DNA of 17,003 nt from a bacterium (GCA_027017505.1 JALUQR010000209.1:2750-19752); one strand, 5' to 3'. Positions 8,453 to 15,147 are shown, numbered from the stretch's first letter. Numbers and translations are program-made. The notes: generated by a model not told the origin, from the letters alone.

Positions 8453-8481
8453 AGTATAATACTTTTTGTTTCTCCTGGCAA
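8453..8481 (-). promoter_or_regulatory. Putative promoter of the selB-ydcF-selD operon
   Basis: On the minus strand TTGCCA (plus-strand 8476-8481) is followed after exactly 17 bases by TATACT (8453-8458), a good sigma-70-type pair. It lies about 30 bases upstream of the selB ATG. The -35 overlaps the dyad at 8474-8493. Confidence 0.55.
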
Positions 8482-8493
8482 TTTACAGCCAGG
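8474..8493. promoter_or_regulatory. Inverted repeat (possible operator) in the selB/hydrogenase divergent promoter region
   Basis: CCTGGC at 8474-8479 and GCCAGG at 8488-8493 form a perfect 6-base inverted repeat with an 8-base spacer. It covers the predicted -35 of the selB promoter and touches the -35 of the hydrogenase promoter. A dimeric regulator bound here could control both directions. The repeat is short and chance cannot be excluded. Confidence 0.4.
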
Positions 8494-8510
8494 GGTTTTT
8501 CTGATAATAT
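8482..8510 (+). promoter_or_regulatory. Putative promoter of the hydrogenase operon, giving a nearly leaderless mRNA
   Basis: TTTACA at 8482-8487 is followed after 17 bases by TAATAT at 8505-8510. Transcription would begin near 8517, only a few bases before the ATG at 8521. No Shine-Dalgarno-like sequence precedes that ATG, consistent with leaderless or near-leaderless translation. Confidence 0.45.
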
Positions 8511-8520
8511 CTTCTACTGT

Positions 8521-9306
8521 ATGATGCGCTGGATAAAAAGACCCAAGGTGGCGTTCTTCTCGTTTACCTCATGTGAGGGCTGTCAGCTCATGGTCCTGAA
8601 CTGCGAGGAGGAACTTAGAGAGCTCTCCCAGAGGGTGGATGTGGTGAACTTCAGAGAGGCAATGGACATCAAAAGAGATGACTACCAGATAGCCTTCATA
8701 GAGGGCAGTATAACGAGACAGGAAGAGATAGAAAAACTAAGAGAGATAAGAGGGCGTGCGGAAACAGTCATAACCCTCGGGGCATGTTCCACCACAGGGG
8801 GTATAAACGCACTTAAGAACTGTTTTTCCACAGATTATATTAGAGAGCTCGTTTATGGCAGAAACCCGCCCAATCTGAAACTCGTGGAAAACATCCCTGC
8901 AACCCCTGTGGATGAGCTCATAGAGGTGGACTACCACATACCAGGGTGTCCCATATCGAAGGAGGAGTTTCTCGGGTTTGTGAAGGCCCTTGCCCTGGGC
9001 ATACCACCCAGGCTTCCTGACTATCCTGTGTGTAACGAGTGCAAGATGGAGGGCAACATATGCGTGTTTGAGAAGGGCATGACCTGCATGGGGCCTGTAA
9101 CAAGGGGTGGATGCAGGGCGGTGTGTGTGAGCTTTGGCTCTCTCTGCTGGGGCTGTAGGGGACTTCTTGAGAATGCAAACACAGACGCCCACAGACAGAC
9201 ACTCAGAGACCACGGACTCGAAGACAGCGAGATAACAAGAAGGTTTGACCTCTACAACAGCTTCTACATACACAGGAAAAAACAATGCACAGGGACCACC
9301 ACATAG
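8521..9306 (+). CDS. NiFe hydrogenase small subunit, sulfhydrogenase delta-like (group 3-type)
   Basis: The 261-residue protein is the iron-sulfur electron-transfer subunit of a soluble NiFe hydrogenase. The proximal cluster ligands are visible as TSCEGC (C18, C21), GAC (C89) and PGCP (C143). A second cysteine set follows at C171, C174 and C181, then about C189, C198, C202, C209 and C212, which suits two further clusters. The C-terminal pattern ('YPVCNECKMEGN', 'CMGPVTRGGCRA') resembles the delta subunit of the Pyrococcus-type sulfhydrogenase. There is no twin-arginine leader, so the enzyme should be cytoplasmic. The frame is open back to 8134, but that part is antisense to selB and unlike the family. 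I start at ATG 8521; the second ATG at 8524 is equally possible. The large-subunit gene overlaps its last 22 bases. Confidence 0.9.
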   Translation: MMRWIKRPKVAFFSFTSCEGCQLMVLNCEEELRELSQRVDVVNFREAMDIKRDDYQIAFIEGSITRQEEIEKLREIRGRAETVITLGACSTTGGINALKNCFSTDYIRELVYGRNPPNLKLVENIPATPVDELIEVDYHIPGCPISKEEFLGFVKALALGIPPRLPDYPVCNECKMEGNICVFEKGMTCMGPVTRGGCRAVCVSFGSLCWGCRGLLENANTDAHRQTLRDHGLEDSEITRRFDLYNSFYIHRKKQCTGTTT

Positions 9307-10574
9307 AGATACACGAGATAACCCGTGTGGAGGGGCATGGAAACATCGTTATAGATGTGAAGAAAGGGGCTGTAAGGGAGGTAAGGCTTGAGATAATAGA
9401 GTCTCCCCGTTTCTTTGAGGCCATCGTAAGGGGCAGGCACTACCGGGAAGTGCCCCACATAATATCACGCATATGTGGCATATGCTCTGCAAGTCATACC
9501 TGTGCATCCCTCAAGGCGGTGGAATCTGCCCTGGGTATTGGAATATCCAGAAGAACACGGCTCTTAAGGGAGCTTACCCTCTGTGCGGAAACCATCCAGA
9601 GCCACACACTGCACCTGTATTTTCTTGTACTGCCTGATATGATGGGCACCCATTCTGTACTGCCAGTCCTCAGGGACAACCCCTCGCTTATAGAGCCAGG
9701 GCTTAAACTTAAAAGCCTTGCCAATTATATATCAACCACACTTAACGGTAGACCAGTGCATCCCATATCACTTGTTCCTGGTGGCACACTGCATGTGCCT
9801 GAAAAAAGAGAACTTCTGGATGTAAAGGAACGCCTTAAAGAGGCGGTAGAGCTTATCCACACCGTGTGGGAGACATTCCGGGGTTTTTCAACCCCTGGGT
9901 TTGAAAAACCAAGGGAGTTTATATCCCTCAGACAAAAGACGGGCTACAGCCTCTACGATGGCACACCATTTTCAAGCACAGATGGCTTTATAGAAAAAGA
10001 GCACTATGCCAGCTGGCTTGAGGAATATGTGGTTACACATTCCACTGCAAAACATGCAAGAACCCCCCGTGGCACATACATGGTTGGAGCCCTCGCAAGG
10101 CTCAACAACAACCACCGCAGGCTCAAACCCCTTGCAAAAGGACTTCTCAAGGATGCACCATTTTCCATACCCTGCCACATTCCATTTATGAACAACCTTG
10201 CCCAGGTAATAGAGTGCATGCACCTTGCAGAATACGCAATGGAGCTTATAGACATGCTACTTGATACGGGACTCAAAAAGGACCCACCCCGCAGACCCAC
10301 CAGATGTGGCAGGGGCACGGGCATTGTGGAGGCCCCCCGTGGCATACTCTACCACAGCTACACCATAAACAGCGAGGGATTCGTGGAGTCTGCAAACTGC
10401 ATAATACCCACAGCCCAGAACCTTCGCTCCATAGAGGACGACCTCAGAGGGCTTGTGCCAGAGCTTCTTCCCTGTGGCAGAGAGGAACTCATAAAGGGTG
10501 TGGAGGGACTTGTAAGGGCATATGACCCGTGTATATCCTGCTCAACCCACATAATGGATGTGGAGCTTGTCTGA
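9285..10574 (+). CDS. NiFe hydrogenase large subunit, sulfhydrogenase alpha-like (group 3-type)
   Basis: The 429-residue protein holds the NiFe active site. The family landmarks are all present: 'ITRVEGHG' near residue 12, RICGICSASH with C64 and C67, and at the C-terminus DPCISCSTH with C416, C419 and H422. These four cysteines are the metal ligands, and the nickel position carries Cys, not Sec. A 7-residue tail, IMDVELV, follows H422. In this family such a tail is removed by a maturation protease after metal insertion, so the enzyme appears to be the normal processed type. No protease or Hyp gene is in the window. The start overlaps the small-subunit gene, with AGGA upstream. The usual beta and gamma (NADPH/FAD) subunits of sulfhydrogenases are missing on both sides. 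The next gene starts directly after its TGA. Confidence 0.92.
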   Translation: MHRDHHIEIHEITRVEGHGNIVIDVKKGAVREVRLEIIESPRFFEAIVRGRHYREVPHIISRICGICSASHTCASLKAVESALGIGISRRTRLLRELTLCAETIQSHTLHLYFLVLPDMMGTHSVLPVLRDNPSLIEPGLKLKSLANYISTTLNGRPVHPISLVPGGTLHVPEKRELLDVKERLKEAVELIHTVWETFRGFSTPGFEKPREFISLRQKTGYSLYDGTPFSSTDGFIEKEHYASWLEEYVVTHSTAKHARTPRGTYMVGALARLNNNHRRLKPLAKGLLKDAPFSIPCHIPFMNNLAQVIECMHLAEYAMELIDMLLDTGLKKDPPRRPTRCGRGTGIVEAPRGILYHSYTINSEGFVESANCIIPTAQNLRSIEDDLRGLVPELLPCGREELIKGVEGLVRAYDPCISCSTHIMDVELV

Positions 10575-10955
10575 ATGGCAAGGATACTCATAATAGATGA
10601 CGACAGGGAGCTTGCCCATGCCTTAAGGATAGCCCTTGAGGGCAAGGGCTACACCGTGGAATGTGCCTACAACGGCGAGGAGGGCCTTAAGATGGCAGAG
10701 AGCCAAAGACCAGACCTCATAATACTCGATGTGATGATGCGCACCAAGGACGAGGGCTTCCAGGTAAGCTACAAACTCAAAAACCACCCTGAACTTAAAA
10801 ACATACCCATAATTATGCTCACCTCTGTTGGCAGGGCAACAGGGTTCAGATTCTCCACAGAGGATGAGGACTACCTTCTCGCAGATGAACTGCTGGAAAA
10901 GCCCGTAAAGCCCTCCACACTTGTGGAAAGAATAAAAGCCCTCTTGAAAGAATGA
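10575..10955 (+). CDS. Single-domain response regulator (receiver only)
   Basis: The 126-residue protein is a receiver domain with no output domain. The acidic pocket D8-D10, phospho-acceptor D52 in 'LIILDVMM', T83 in 'IIMLTS' and K109 in 'LLEKPVKP' are all present, so it should be phosphorylatable. The stretch from T83 to K109 is about four residues longer than in CheY and has an unusual acidic/aromatic composition ('TGFRFSTEDEDYLLAD'), which may mark a subfamily. Its ATG follows the hydrogenase TGA with no gap, and its TGA overlaps the histidine kinase start as ATGA. The three products are therefore almost certainly made from one mRNA. Without an output domain it may act by protein-protein contact or in a phosphorelay. 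Confidence 0.93.
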   Translation: MARILIIDDDRELAHALRIALEGKGYTVECAYNGEEGLKMAESQRPDLIILDVMMRTKDEGFQVSYKLKNHPELKNIPIIMLTSVGRATGFRFSTEDEDYLLADELLEKPVKPSTLVERIKALLKE

Positions 10956-12313
10956 GGACAGCACTTAAAGAAGCGGAACTTGCGGAAAGACTCAGATGGT
11001 ACATAAACATACGATGGCTTACCGCAGGAATACTGCCCTTAAGTGCCCTTATCGCAAGAGGACTCAGGGTAGATGTACCGCTTGAAAAGATAACCCTCAT
11101 AGCACTTCTCATAGGGGCCTACAACACCGCCTTCTTTCTGTATCTTAAAAGGATAAAATCAAGATACCTCGTTTCCATAGACCTTCCGCAGAGGGCAGAA
11201 AGGTTTGTACTGTTTCAGGCAGTGGTGGACATACTGGTTCTAACCGTTCTCATCCACCACACGGGAGGGCTTGAAAACCCCTTTATATTCTACTTTATCT
11301 TTCATACAGTGCTTACCGCCATATTCCTGCCACCTGCCAGGGCATATCTTCTGGCAACCCTTGTGTGCCTTTCAGTGGGTGTTATGACCCTCGGGGAGTA
11401 TGCATCCCTGATACCGCATCATCACCTCAAGGGGTTCATACCCGCAGAGCTTTACACAACCCCTGTTTACCTTCTTGCGGTCTATACCGCATTTGCAACC
11501 GCCATATTCTTTACCACCCACATAGTGTCCTCCATATCGGAAAGGCTTAAAGAGGGTGAGCTGAAGCTCAAGGAAAGAACCCGAACCCTTAAGGAGCTCA
11601 ACCTGAGGCTCGAGGAGAAGGACAGACTTAAGTCCCAGTATGTGCGCATGGTTGCCCATGATATAAAAAACCCCCTCTCTTCAATCCTCACCATGGTGGA
11701 TGTGCTCACAGATGAATACCGTGGAACCCTGCCAGAGGACGCACTCACCCTGGCAGAGGGTATAAGAAAAAAGGCAGAGTTCCTCCATGGCTATGCAGGA
11801 GAGCTTCTGGATATATCAGGAATAAGGCTTGAAAAAACCTTAAGGCTTGAAGAGGTGGAGCTTTCAACACTCATAAGGGATGTACTTGCACTCACGAATC
11901 AGAAGAAAAAGGGGCTTTCCCTGAAGGTCAACATAAACCCTTCCTCCATCAGGCTCGTGGGAGACAGGCAACAGCTCTTCTGTGTGCTCAAAAACCTCAT
12001 AGAAAATGCCCTTACCTACACCCCTGAGGGAGGCAGGATAACCATAAACGCAACACTAAGGGAGAACACAGTCCTCATAGAGGTATCTGACACAGGCATA
12101 GGCATACCCCCTGATGAGATAGCCCGCATATTCGACGAATTCTACAGGGCAAGCAACGCTGAAAGGCTCACAAAAGGCACGGGTCTGGGGCTGAGCATTG
12201 TAAAACTCGTTGTGGAAAGACACCACGGCACAGTGGATGTGGAGAGCACACCCCAGAAGGGAACCACCTTCAGGGTCACACTCCCCGTTAATCCACAGGA
12301 GGTTAAAGAATAG
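10952..12313 (+). CDS. Membrane sensor histidine kinase with RegB/PrrB-like quinone motif
   Basis: The 453-residue protein has an N-terminal membrane domain of about six helices (about residues 17-190). A short coiled-coil-like charged linker follows (about 196-226). The HisKA domain has phospho-acceptor H236 in 'VAHDIKNPLSS'. The HATPase domain has an N-box 'NLIENALTYT' (348-357), a G1 box 'DTGIGIP' (380-386) and 'GTGLGLSIVKLV' (409-420). In the membrane domain, GGLENPF at residues 105-111 matches the GGLxNPF motif that binds quinone in RegB/PrrB redox sensors. That is the clearest hint of its input. Overall resemblance to RegB beyond this is modest: the H-box is HDIKNPL where RegB has HELGTPL. 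It overlaps the response regulator by 4 bases and is probably its partner. Being the fourth gene from the hydrogenase promoter suggests a shared response to hydrogen or redox state. Confidence 0.92.
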   Translation: MRTALKEAELAERLRWYINIRWLTAGILPLSALIARGLRVDVPLEKITLIALLIGAYNTAFFLYLKRIKSRYLVSIDLPQRAERFVLFQAVVDILVLTVLIHHTGGLENPFIFYFIFHTVLTAIFLPPARAYLLATLVCLSVGVMTLGEYASLIPHHHLKGFIPAELYTTPVYLLAVYTAFATAIFFTTHIVSSISERLKEGELKLKERTRTLKELNLRLEEKDRLKSQYVRMVAHDIKNPLSSILTMVDVLTDEYRGTLPEDALTLAEGIRKKAEFLHGYAGELLDISGIRLEKTLRLEEVELSTLIRDVLALTNQKKKGLSLKVNINPSSIRLVGDRQQLFCVLKNLIENALTYTPEGGRITINATLRENTVLIEVSDTGIGIPPDEIARIFDEFYRASNAERLTKGTGLGLSIVKLVVERHHGTVDVESTPQKGTTFRVTLPVNPQEVKE

Positions 12314-12314
12314 C

Positions 12315-12344
12315 TTGAAAAAACAGGCTGTCTTAAAGTAAAAT
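12315..12344 (+). promoter_or_regulatory. Possible promoter upstream of the diguanylate cyclase gene
   Basis: TTGAAA at 12315-12320 and TAAAAT at 12339-12344 are 18 bases apart, just after the kinase stop. The region is A/T-rich throughout, so chance matches are likely. Confidence 0.33.
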
Positions 12345-12351
12345 ATTATAA

Positions 12352-12373
12352 CCTATAAATAATAGGGTTTTTT
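12352..12373 (+). other. Small AT-rich hairpin followed by T6, before the GGDEF gene
   Basis: CCTAT (12352-12356) and ATAGG (12362-12366) can pair around a 5-base loop, and GTTTTTT follows. It could be a weak terminator ending the hydrogenase-kinase transcript. Alternatively it could be a leader element, because it covers the only AGGG that could serve the GTG at 12377. The stem is weak, so neither role is secure. Confidence 0.3.
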
Positions 12374-12376
12374 ATT

Positions 12377-13510
12377 GTGCGCATATACATTGCCAGGAAT
12401 ACCATTCTTGAGCATGTTCTAAAGAGGAAAAAATACGAGCACGACAGGAGTCCTTCCAAGGTAGACATAAGGGGCACTCTTAAGAGTATTCTCATGTGGG
12501 CAAACAGGTTTGTTCCCTCCGAATCAGGCTCCATACTGCTTGATGACCCCGTGCTGGATGAGAAAAGAAGAAAGCCAGGCAGACTCTACTTCGTTGCCTG
12601 TTATGGAAAGGGCTCTAAAAAGCTGGTGGGCTCTGTGCTTTCCATATCCACTGGCATAGCAGGCAAGACCTACAGAACAGGAAGACCATGTATAAGCAGG
12701 TATGTGGAAAAGGACAAGGACTTCTACAAGGAGATAGACAAGATAACAGGCTTTCGAACACGCTCCATAATATGTGTTCCCATACAGATAAAGAACACCA
12801 CCATAGGTGTGATTGAGCTCATAAACAAGCTTGATGGAATAAACTACGACAGAACAGACCTTGAACTGCTCAAGATATTTGCAGGCTACACATCAACGCT
12901 CATACAGAACTTCCTTGATGCCAAGAGATTCGGTGAGCTTTCCATAAGGGACAACCTCACCGGCCTTTACAACGACCGTTTTTTCTACGACTACCTGCTT
13001 AATGAGATAAAAAGGGCAACCCATGACGATAAGGACTTGGGCCTTATATTCCTTGACCTTGACCGTTTCAAAGAGGTTAACGACACCTACGGGCATCTTG
13101 CTGGCAGTGAGCTTTTAAAGGAGCTTGGCTTTATTCTTCTGAACATGTCAGACCACCGCATAGTTACCGCCCGCTATGGTGGAGATGAGTTTGCCATAGT
13201 AATTCCACGCAGGGGTATAGAATACGCCAGAAGGTGTGCGGAAAGACTCAGAAAGTCCATAGAGGAGCACACCTTCCTTGCCAGAGAGGGTGGCAGTATA
13301 CCACCGCTTAAGATAAAAAACCTCATAACCGCAAGCATAGGTGTTGCCTCTCTCAGAAGGAATGTAAGGCCAGGGCTCAGACCGCGTGAGATGAGGGATG
13401 CCCTCATAAAGGCTGCAGACACAGCCATGTACATGGCAAAGGAGAACGGCAAAAACATGGTCTGCGTTGCAAAGGGATTTTTCTCTCCTTCCTCGGGCTA
13501 CACCCCTTGA
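12377..13510 (+). CDS. GAF-GGDEF diguanylate cyclase
   Basis: The 377-residue protein has an N-terminal sensory GAF-like domain (about residues 30-180; 'SGSILLDD', 'TGIAGKTYRTGRP', 'SIICVPI' and 'GVIELINK'). It is followed by a GGDEF domain beginning 'DNLTGLYNDRFF' (192-203). The catalytic loop is intact, RYGGDEF with GGDEF at 268-272, and the metal-site segment 'FLDLDRF' is present (225-231), so it should make c-di-GMP from two GTP. The RxxD product-inhibition site, five residues before GGDEF, is absent: the aligned residues are DHRI. No membrane segment is seen, so it is cytoplasmic. The start is a GTG at 12377; no better in-frame ATG occurs before the GAF core. It lies 63 bases after the kinase gene, possibly with its own promoter. 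The small-molecule ligand of the GAF domain cannot be read from the sequence. Confidence 0.92.
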   Translation: MRIYIARNTILEHVLKRKKYEHDRSPSKVDIRGTLKSILMWANRFVPSESGSILLDDPVLDEKRRKPGRLYFVACYGKGSKKLVGSVLSISTGIAGKTYRTGRPCISRYVEKDKDFYKEIDKITGFRTRSIICVPIQIKNTTIGVIELINKLDGINYDRTDLELLKIFAGYTSTLIQNFLDAKRFGELSIRDNLTGLYNDRFFYDYLLNEIKRATHDDKDLGLIFLDLDRFKEVNDTYGHLAGSELLKELGFILLNMSDHRIVTARYGGDEFAIVIPRRGIEYARRCAERLRKSIEEHTFLAREGGSIPPLKIKNLITASIGVASLRRNVRPGLRPREMRDALIKAADTAMYMAKENGKNMVCVAKGFFSPSSGYTP

Positions 13511-13534
13511 CATCCCATCTTTCGGGTCTATATT
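13507..13534 (+). promoter_or_regulatory. Putative sigma-70-type promoter of the Hsp20 gene
   Basis: A perfect TTGACA at 13507-13512 overlaps the stop codon of the GGDEF gene. TATATT follows at 13529-13534 after 16 bases. No CIRCE-type repeat is seen nearby, so heat regulation, if any, uses something else. Confidence 0.55.
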
Positions 13535-13573
13535 TATAGTAGGAAGACGAGGCGGAGTAGGAAAAAAACATAA

Positions 13574-13585
13574 AAGGGGGTGATT
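13574..13585 (+). promoter_or_regulatory. Strong Shine-Dalgarno that fixes the Hsp20 start
   Basis: AAGGGGGTGATT differs at one base from AAGGAGGTGATT, which is nearly complementary to the end of 16S rRNA. The G core lies 8 bases before the ATG at 13589. The in-frame GTG at 13580 is inside this site and so is not the start. Confidence 0.75.
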
Positions 13586-13588
13586 GAG

Positions 13589-14053
13589 ATGTTGAAGCTC
13601 AGAAAGTGGGACCCCTTTGAAGAACTCTCCACACTCCACAGAGAGATGGACGAGCTTTTCAAGAGAACATTCAGCGGTATAGCACCCGCATGGTTTAAAG
13701 GCGAGTGGTTTCCTCCTGTTGAGAGCTACATAAGGGAGGGTGAACTCCACATAAAGGCAGACCTGCCAGGGGTGGACCCAAAGGATGTGGACATCTCTGT
13801 GGTTGGCAACCAGCTCACCATAAAGGGTGAGAGAAAGTGCGAGAAGGAAGAGGAAAAGGGCGAATACCTGGTTCGTGAGACCTCCTACGGCAGGTTTGAA
13901 AGGACCTTCACCCTGCCAGAGGGTGTGGATACAGAGAAGATACACGCCTCTTACAGAAACGGTGTGCTTCACATAACCATGCCAGCAGAATCGAAGGCAC
14001 TGCCAAGGAAGGTAGAGGTGAAGGTGGAAGAGGAAAAGGAGAAAGCAGCCTGA
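13589..14053 (+). CDS. Small heat shock protein, Hsp20/alpha-crystallin family
   Basis: The 154-residue protein is an ATP-independent holdase chaperone of the IbpA/Hsp20 type. A short N-terminal arm with 'DPFEELSTLHREMDELFKR' precedes the alpha-crystallin domain (about residues 45-135). That domain has 'ADLPGVDPKDVDISV', 'LTIKGERK', 'SYGRFERTFTLPEGVD' and the signature 'ASYRNGVLHITMP'. The tail 'KVEVKVEEEKEK' contains a V-x-V, the place where the family's I-x-I anchor normally sits. The start at ATG 13589 is chosen because an excellent ribosome binding site ends just before it. It has its own promoter and converges on nusB, so it is probably a single-gene unit. Confidence 0.95.
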   Translation: MLKLRKWDPFEELSTLHREMDELFKRTFSGIAPAWFKGEWFPPVESYIREGELHIKADLPGVDPKDVDISVVGNQLTIKGERKCEKEEEKGEYLVRETSYGRFERTFTLPEGVDTEKIHASYRNGVLHITMPAESKALPRKVEVKVEEEKEKAA

Positions 14054-14078
14054 CCCATCCCGCCCCCCTCTCCTCCAC

Positions 14079-14140
14079 GGGTCGGGCTCTTTCCTCTGTT
14101 TGTTAAGAAGCAAAAAACCTTTCCCGCCTCGTCCCGACCC
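14079..14140. other. Inverted repeat in the hsp20/nusB convergent gap
   Basis: GGGTCGGG at 14079-14086 and CCCGACCC at 14133-14140 are perfect 8-base complements around a 46-base loop, in the gap between two converging genes. They may form part of a two-way terminator region; a T7 run follows at about 14163-14169. The long loop makes this a weak terminator by usual criteria. Confidence 0.3.
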
Positions 14141-14181
14141 AGAGAAGCTCCATTCATCCTGCTTTTTTTGTGGAAGTCTTC

Positions 14182-14631
14182 TTATGTTAGTGGGGCAACG
14201 CGCCCCTGGCTTATTCTGCTTCGGCCAGAGGGAGGGCCCTTTGCAAGGCTGTCGAGAATGCCGTTTATAAAAGCGCCTGAATCCTTCGTGCTGAATCTTT
14301 TGGCAAGCTCCACTGCCTCGTCTATGGCAACCTTGTAGGGAACATCCTCAACATAGAGGATTTCGTATGCCCCTATTCTGAGGATGTTTCTGTCCACAAC
14401 GGACATGCGTTCCACAGTCCAGTTGGTGGAATGCTCCTCTATGATGCAGTCCAGTTCATCCCTTCTGGCAACTATACCGTTGAAGAGTGTGTGCGCGTAA
14501 CTGCGCACTGCTTCCTCCACGCTTCTTCCTGCCAGCACATCTGCAAGGCACTCTTCTGGCGAGCCATCTGCCATATCGAGCCTGTAGAGGGCCTGCAGTG
14601 TCAGCTCTCTTGCAAGTGTCCTTCTGTACAT
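14182..14631 (-). CDS. nusB: Transcription antitermination protein NusB
   Basis: The 149-residue protein matches the all-helical NusB, which binds boxA RNA with S10 and supports rRNA antitermination. The start 'YRRTLARELTLQALYRLD' and the conserved core 'WTVERMSVVDRNILRIGAYE', with 'VPYKVAIDEAVELAKRFST' and 'FINGILDSLA' at the end, are all family features. The length is normal, with about 12 extra polar residues at the C-terminus. It starts 3 bases after ribH ends, with AGGA before the ATG, and is the last gene of the riboflavin operon. The ribH-nusB pairing is common in bacteria. Confidence 0.96.
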   Translation of the reverse strand: MYRRTLARELTLQALYRLDMADGSPEECLADVLAGRSVEEAVRSYAHTLFNGIVARRDELDCIIEEHSTNWTVERMSVVDRNILRIGAYEILYVEDVPYKVAIDEAVELAKRFSTKDSGAFINGILDSLAKGPPSGRSRISQGRVAPLT

Positions 14632-14634
14632 GGT

Positions 14635-15105
14635 CTATCCTGCAAGTTTTTTCATAAGGTTTGCCATCTCTATGGCTGTAAGGACAGCGTCCTTTCCCTT
14701 GTTACCGCTCTTTGTGCCTGCCCTCTCTATTGCCTGCTCAAGGGTGTCAGCGGTTATAATGCCGAATGCCACTGGAACTCCATTCTCGAACGATGCCCTT
14801 GCAATCCCCTTTGCGGTCTCCGATGCAACATACTCAAAGTGTGGTGTATCTCCTCTTATTATAGCACCAACGCACACTATTGCATCATAGCGTTTTTTTT
14901 CTGCGAGTTTTTTCACCACAAGGGGCATTTCAAAAGAGCCAGGAACCCTTACCACATCCACATCCTTTTCATCCGCCCCGCATCTTTTGAGTGTGTCCAG
15001 GGCACCTTCAAGGAGTCTTTCTCCTATAAACTCGTTGAACCTTGCAACCACTATGGCAAACTTAAGACCTACCGCGGAAAAACCTCCCTCGATTGTGTTT
15101 ACCAT
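14635..15105 (-). CDS. ribH: 6,7-dimethyl-8-ribityllumazine synthase
   Basis: The 156-residue enzyme condenses 5-amino-6-ribitylaminouracil with 3,4-dihydroxy-2-butanone 4-phosphate to make lumazine, the step before riboflavin. The substrate-site stretches are present: 'VARFNEFI' (R22, F23, N24), 'RVPGSFEMP' (54-61), 'CVGAIIRGDTPHFEYV' with the catalytic His at 89, and 'GVPVAFGIITADTLEQA'. The length fits a subunit of the usual icosahedral or pentameric forms. The ATG at 15105 follows AAAGGAGG at a good distance. It receives the butanone phosphate made by ribBA upstream and passes its product to ribE. Confidence 0.97.
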   Translation of the reverse strand: MVNTIEGGFSAVGLKFAIVVARFNEFIGERLLEGALDTLKRCGADEKDVDVVRVPGSFEMPLVVKKLAEKKRYDAIVCVGAIIRGDTPHFEYVASETAKGIARASFENGVPVAFGIITADTLEQAIERAGTKSGNKGKDAVLTAIEMANLMKKLAG

Positions 15106-15147
15106 GATACCTCCTTTAAAGGGTTTTGGGGGTGTTACCCTGTGGGT

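Noticed and set aside
8134..8520. Upstream in-frame extension of the hydrogenase small subunit
   Set aside because: It runs antisense into selB, and family homology begins right after ATG 8521.
10572..10574. TGA at the end of the large hydrogenase subunit as a possible Sec codon
   Set aside because: The DPCxxCxxH ligand motif and the cleavable tail are complete before it, and the next gene starts at the following base.
13580..13582. GTG as the Hsp20 start
   Set aside because: It is part of the Shine-Dalgarno sequence for the ATG at 13589.
13148..14113. 321-codon minus-strand frame over the GGDEF and Hsp20 genes
   Set aside because: It is antisense to two clear genes and has a composition (Cys, Tyr and Leu-rich) typical of shadow frames in this window.
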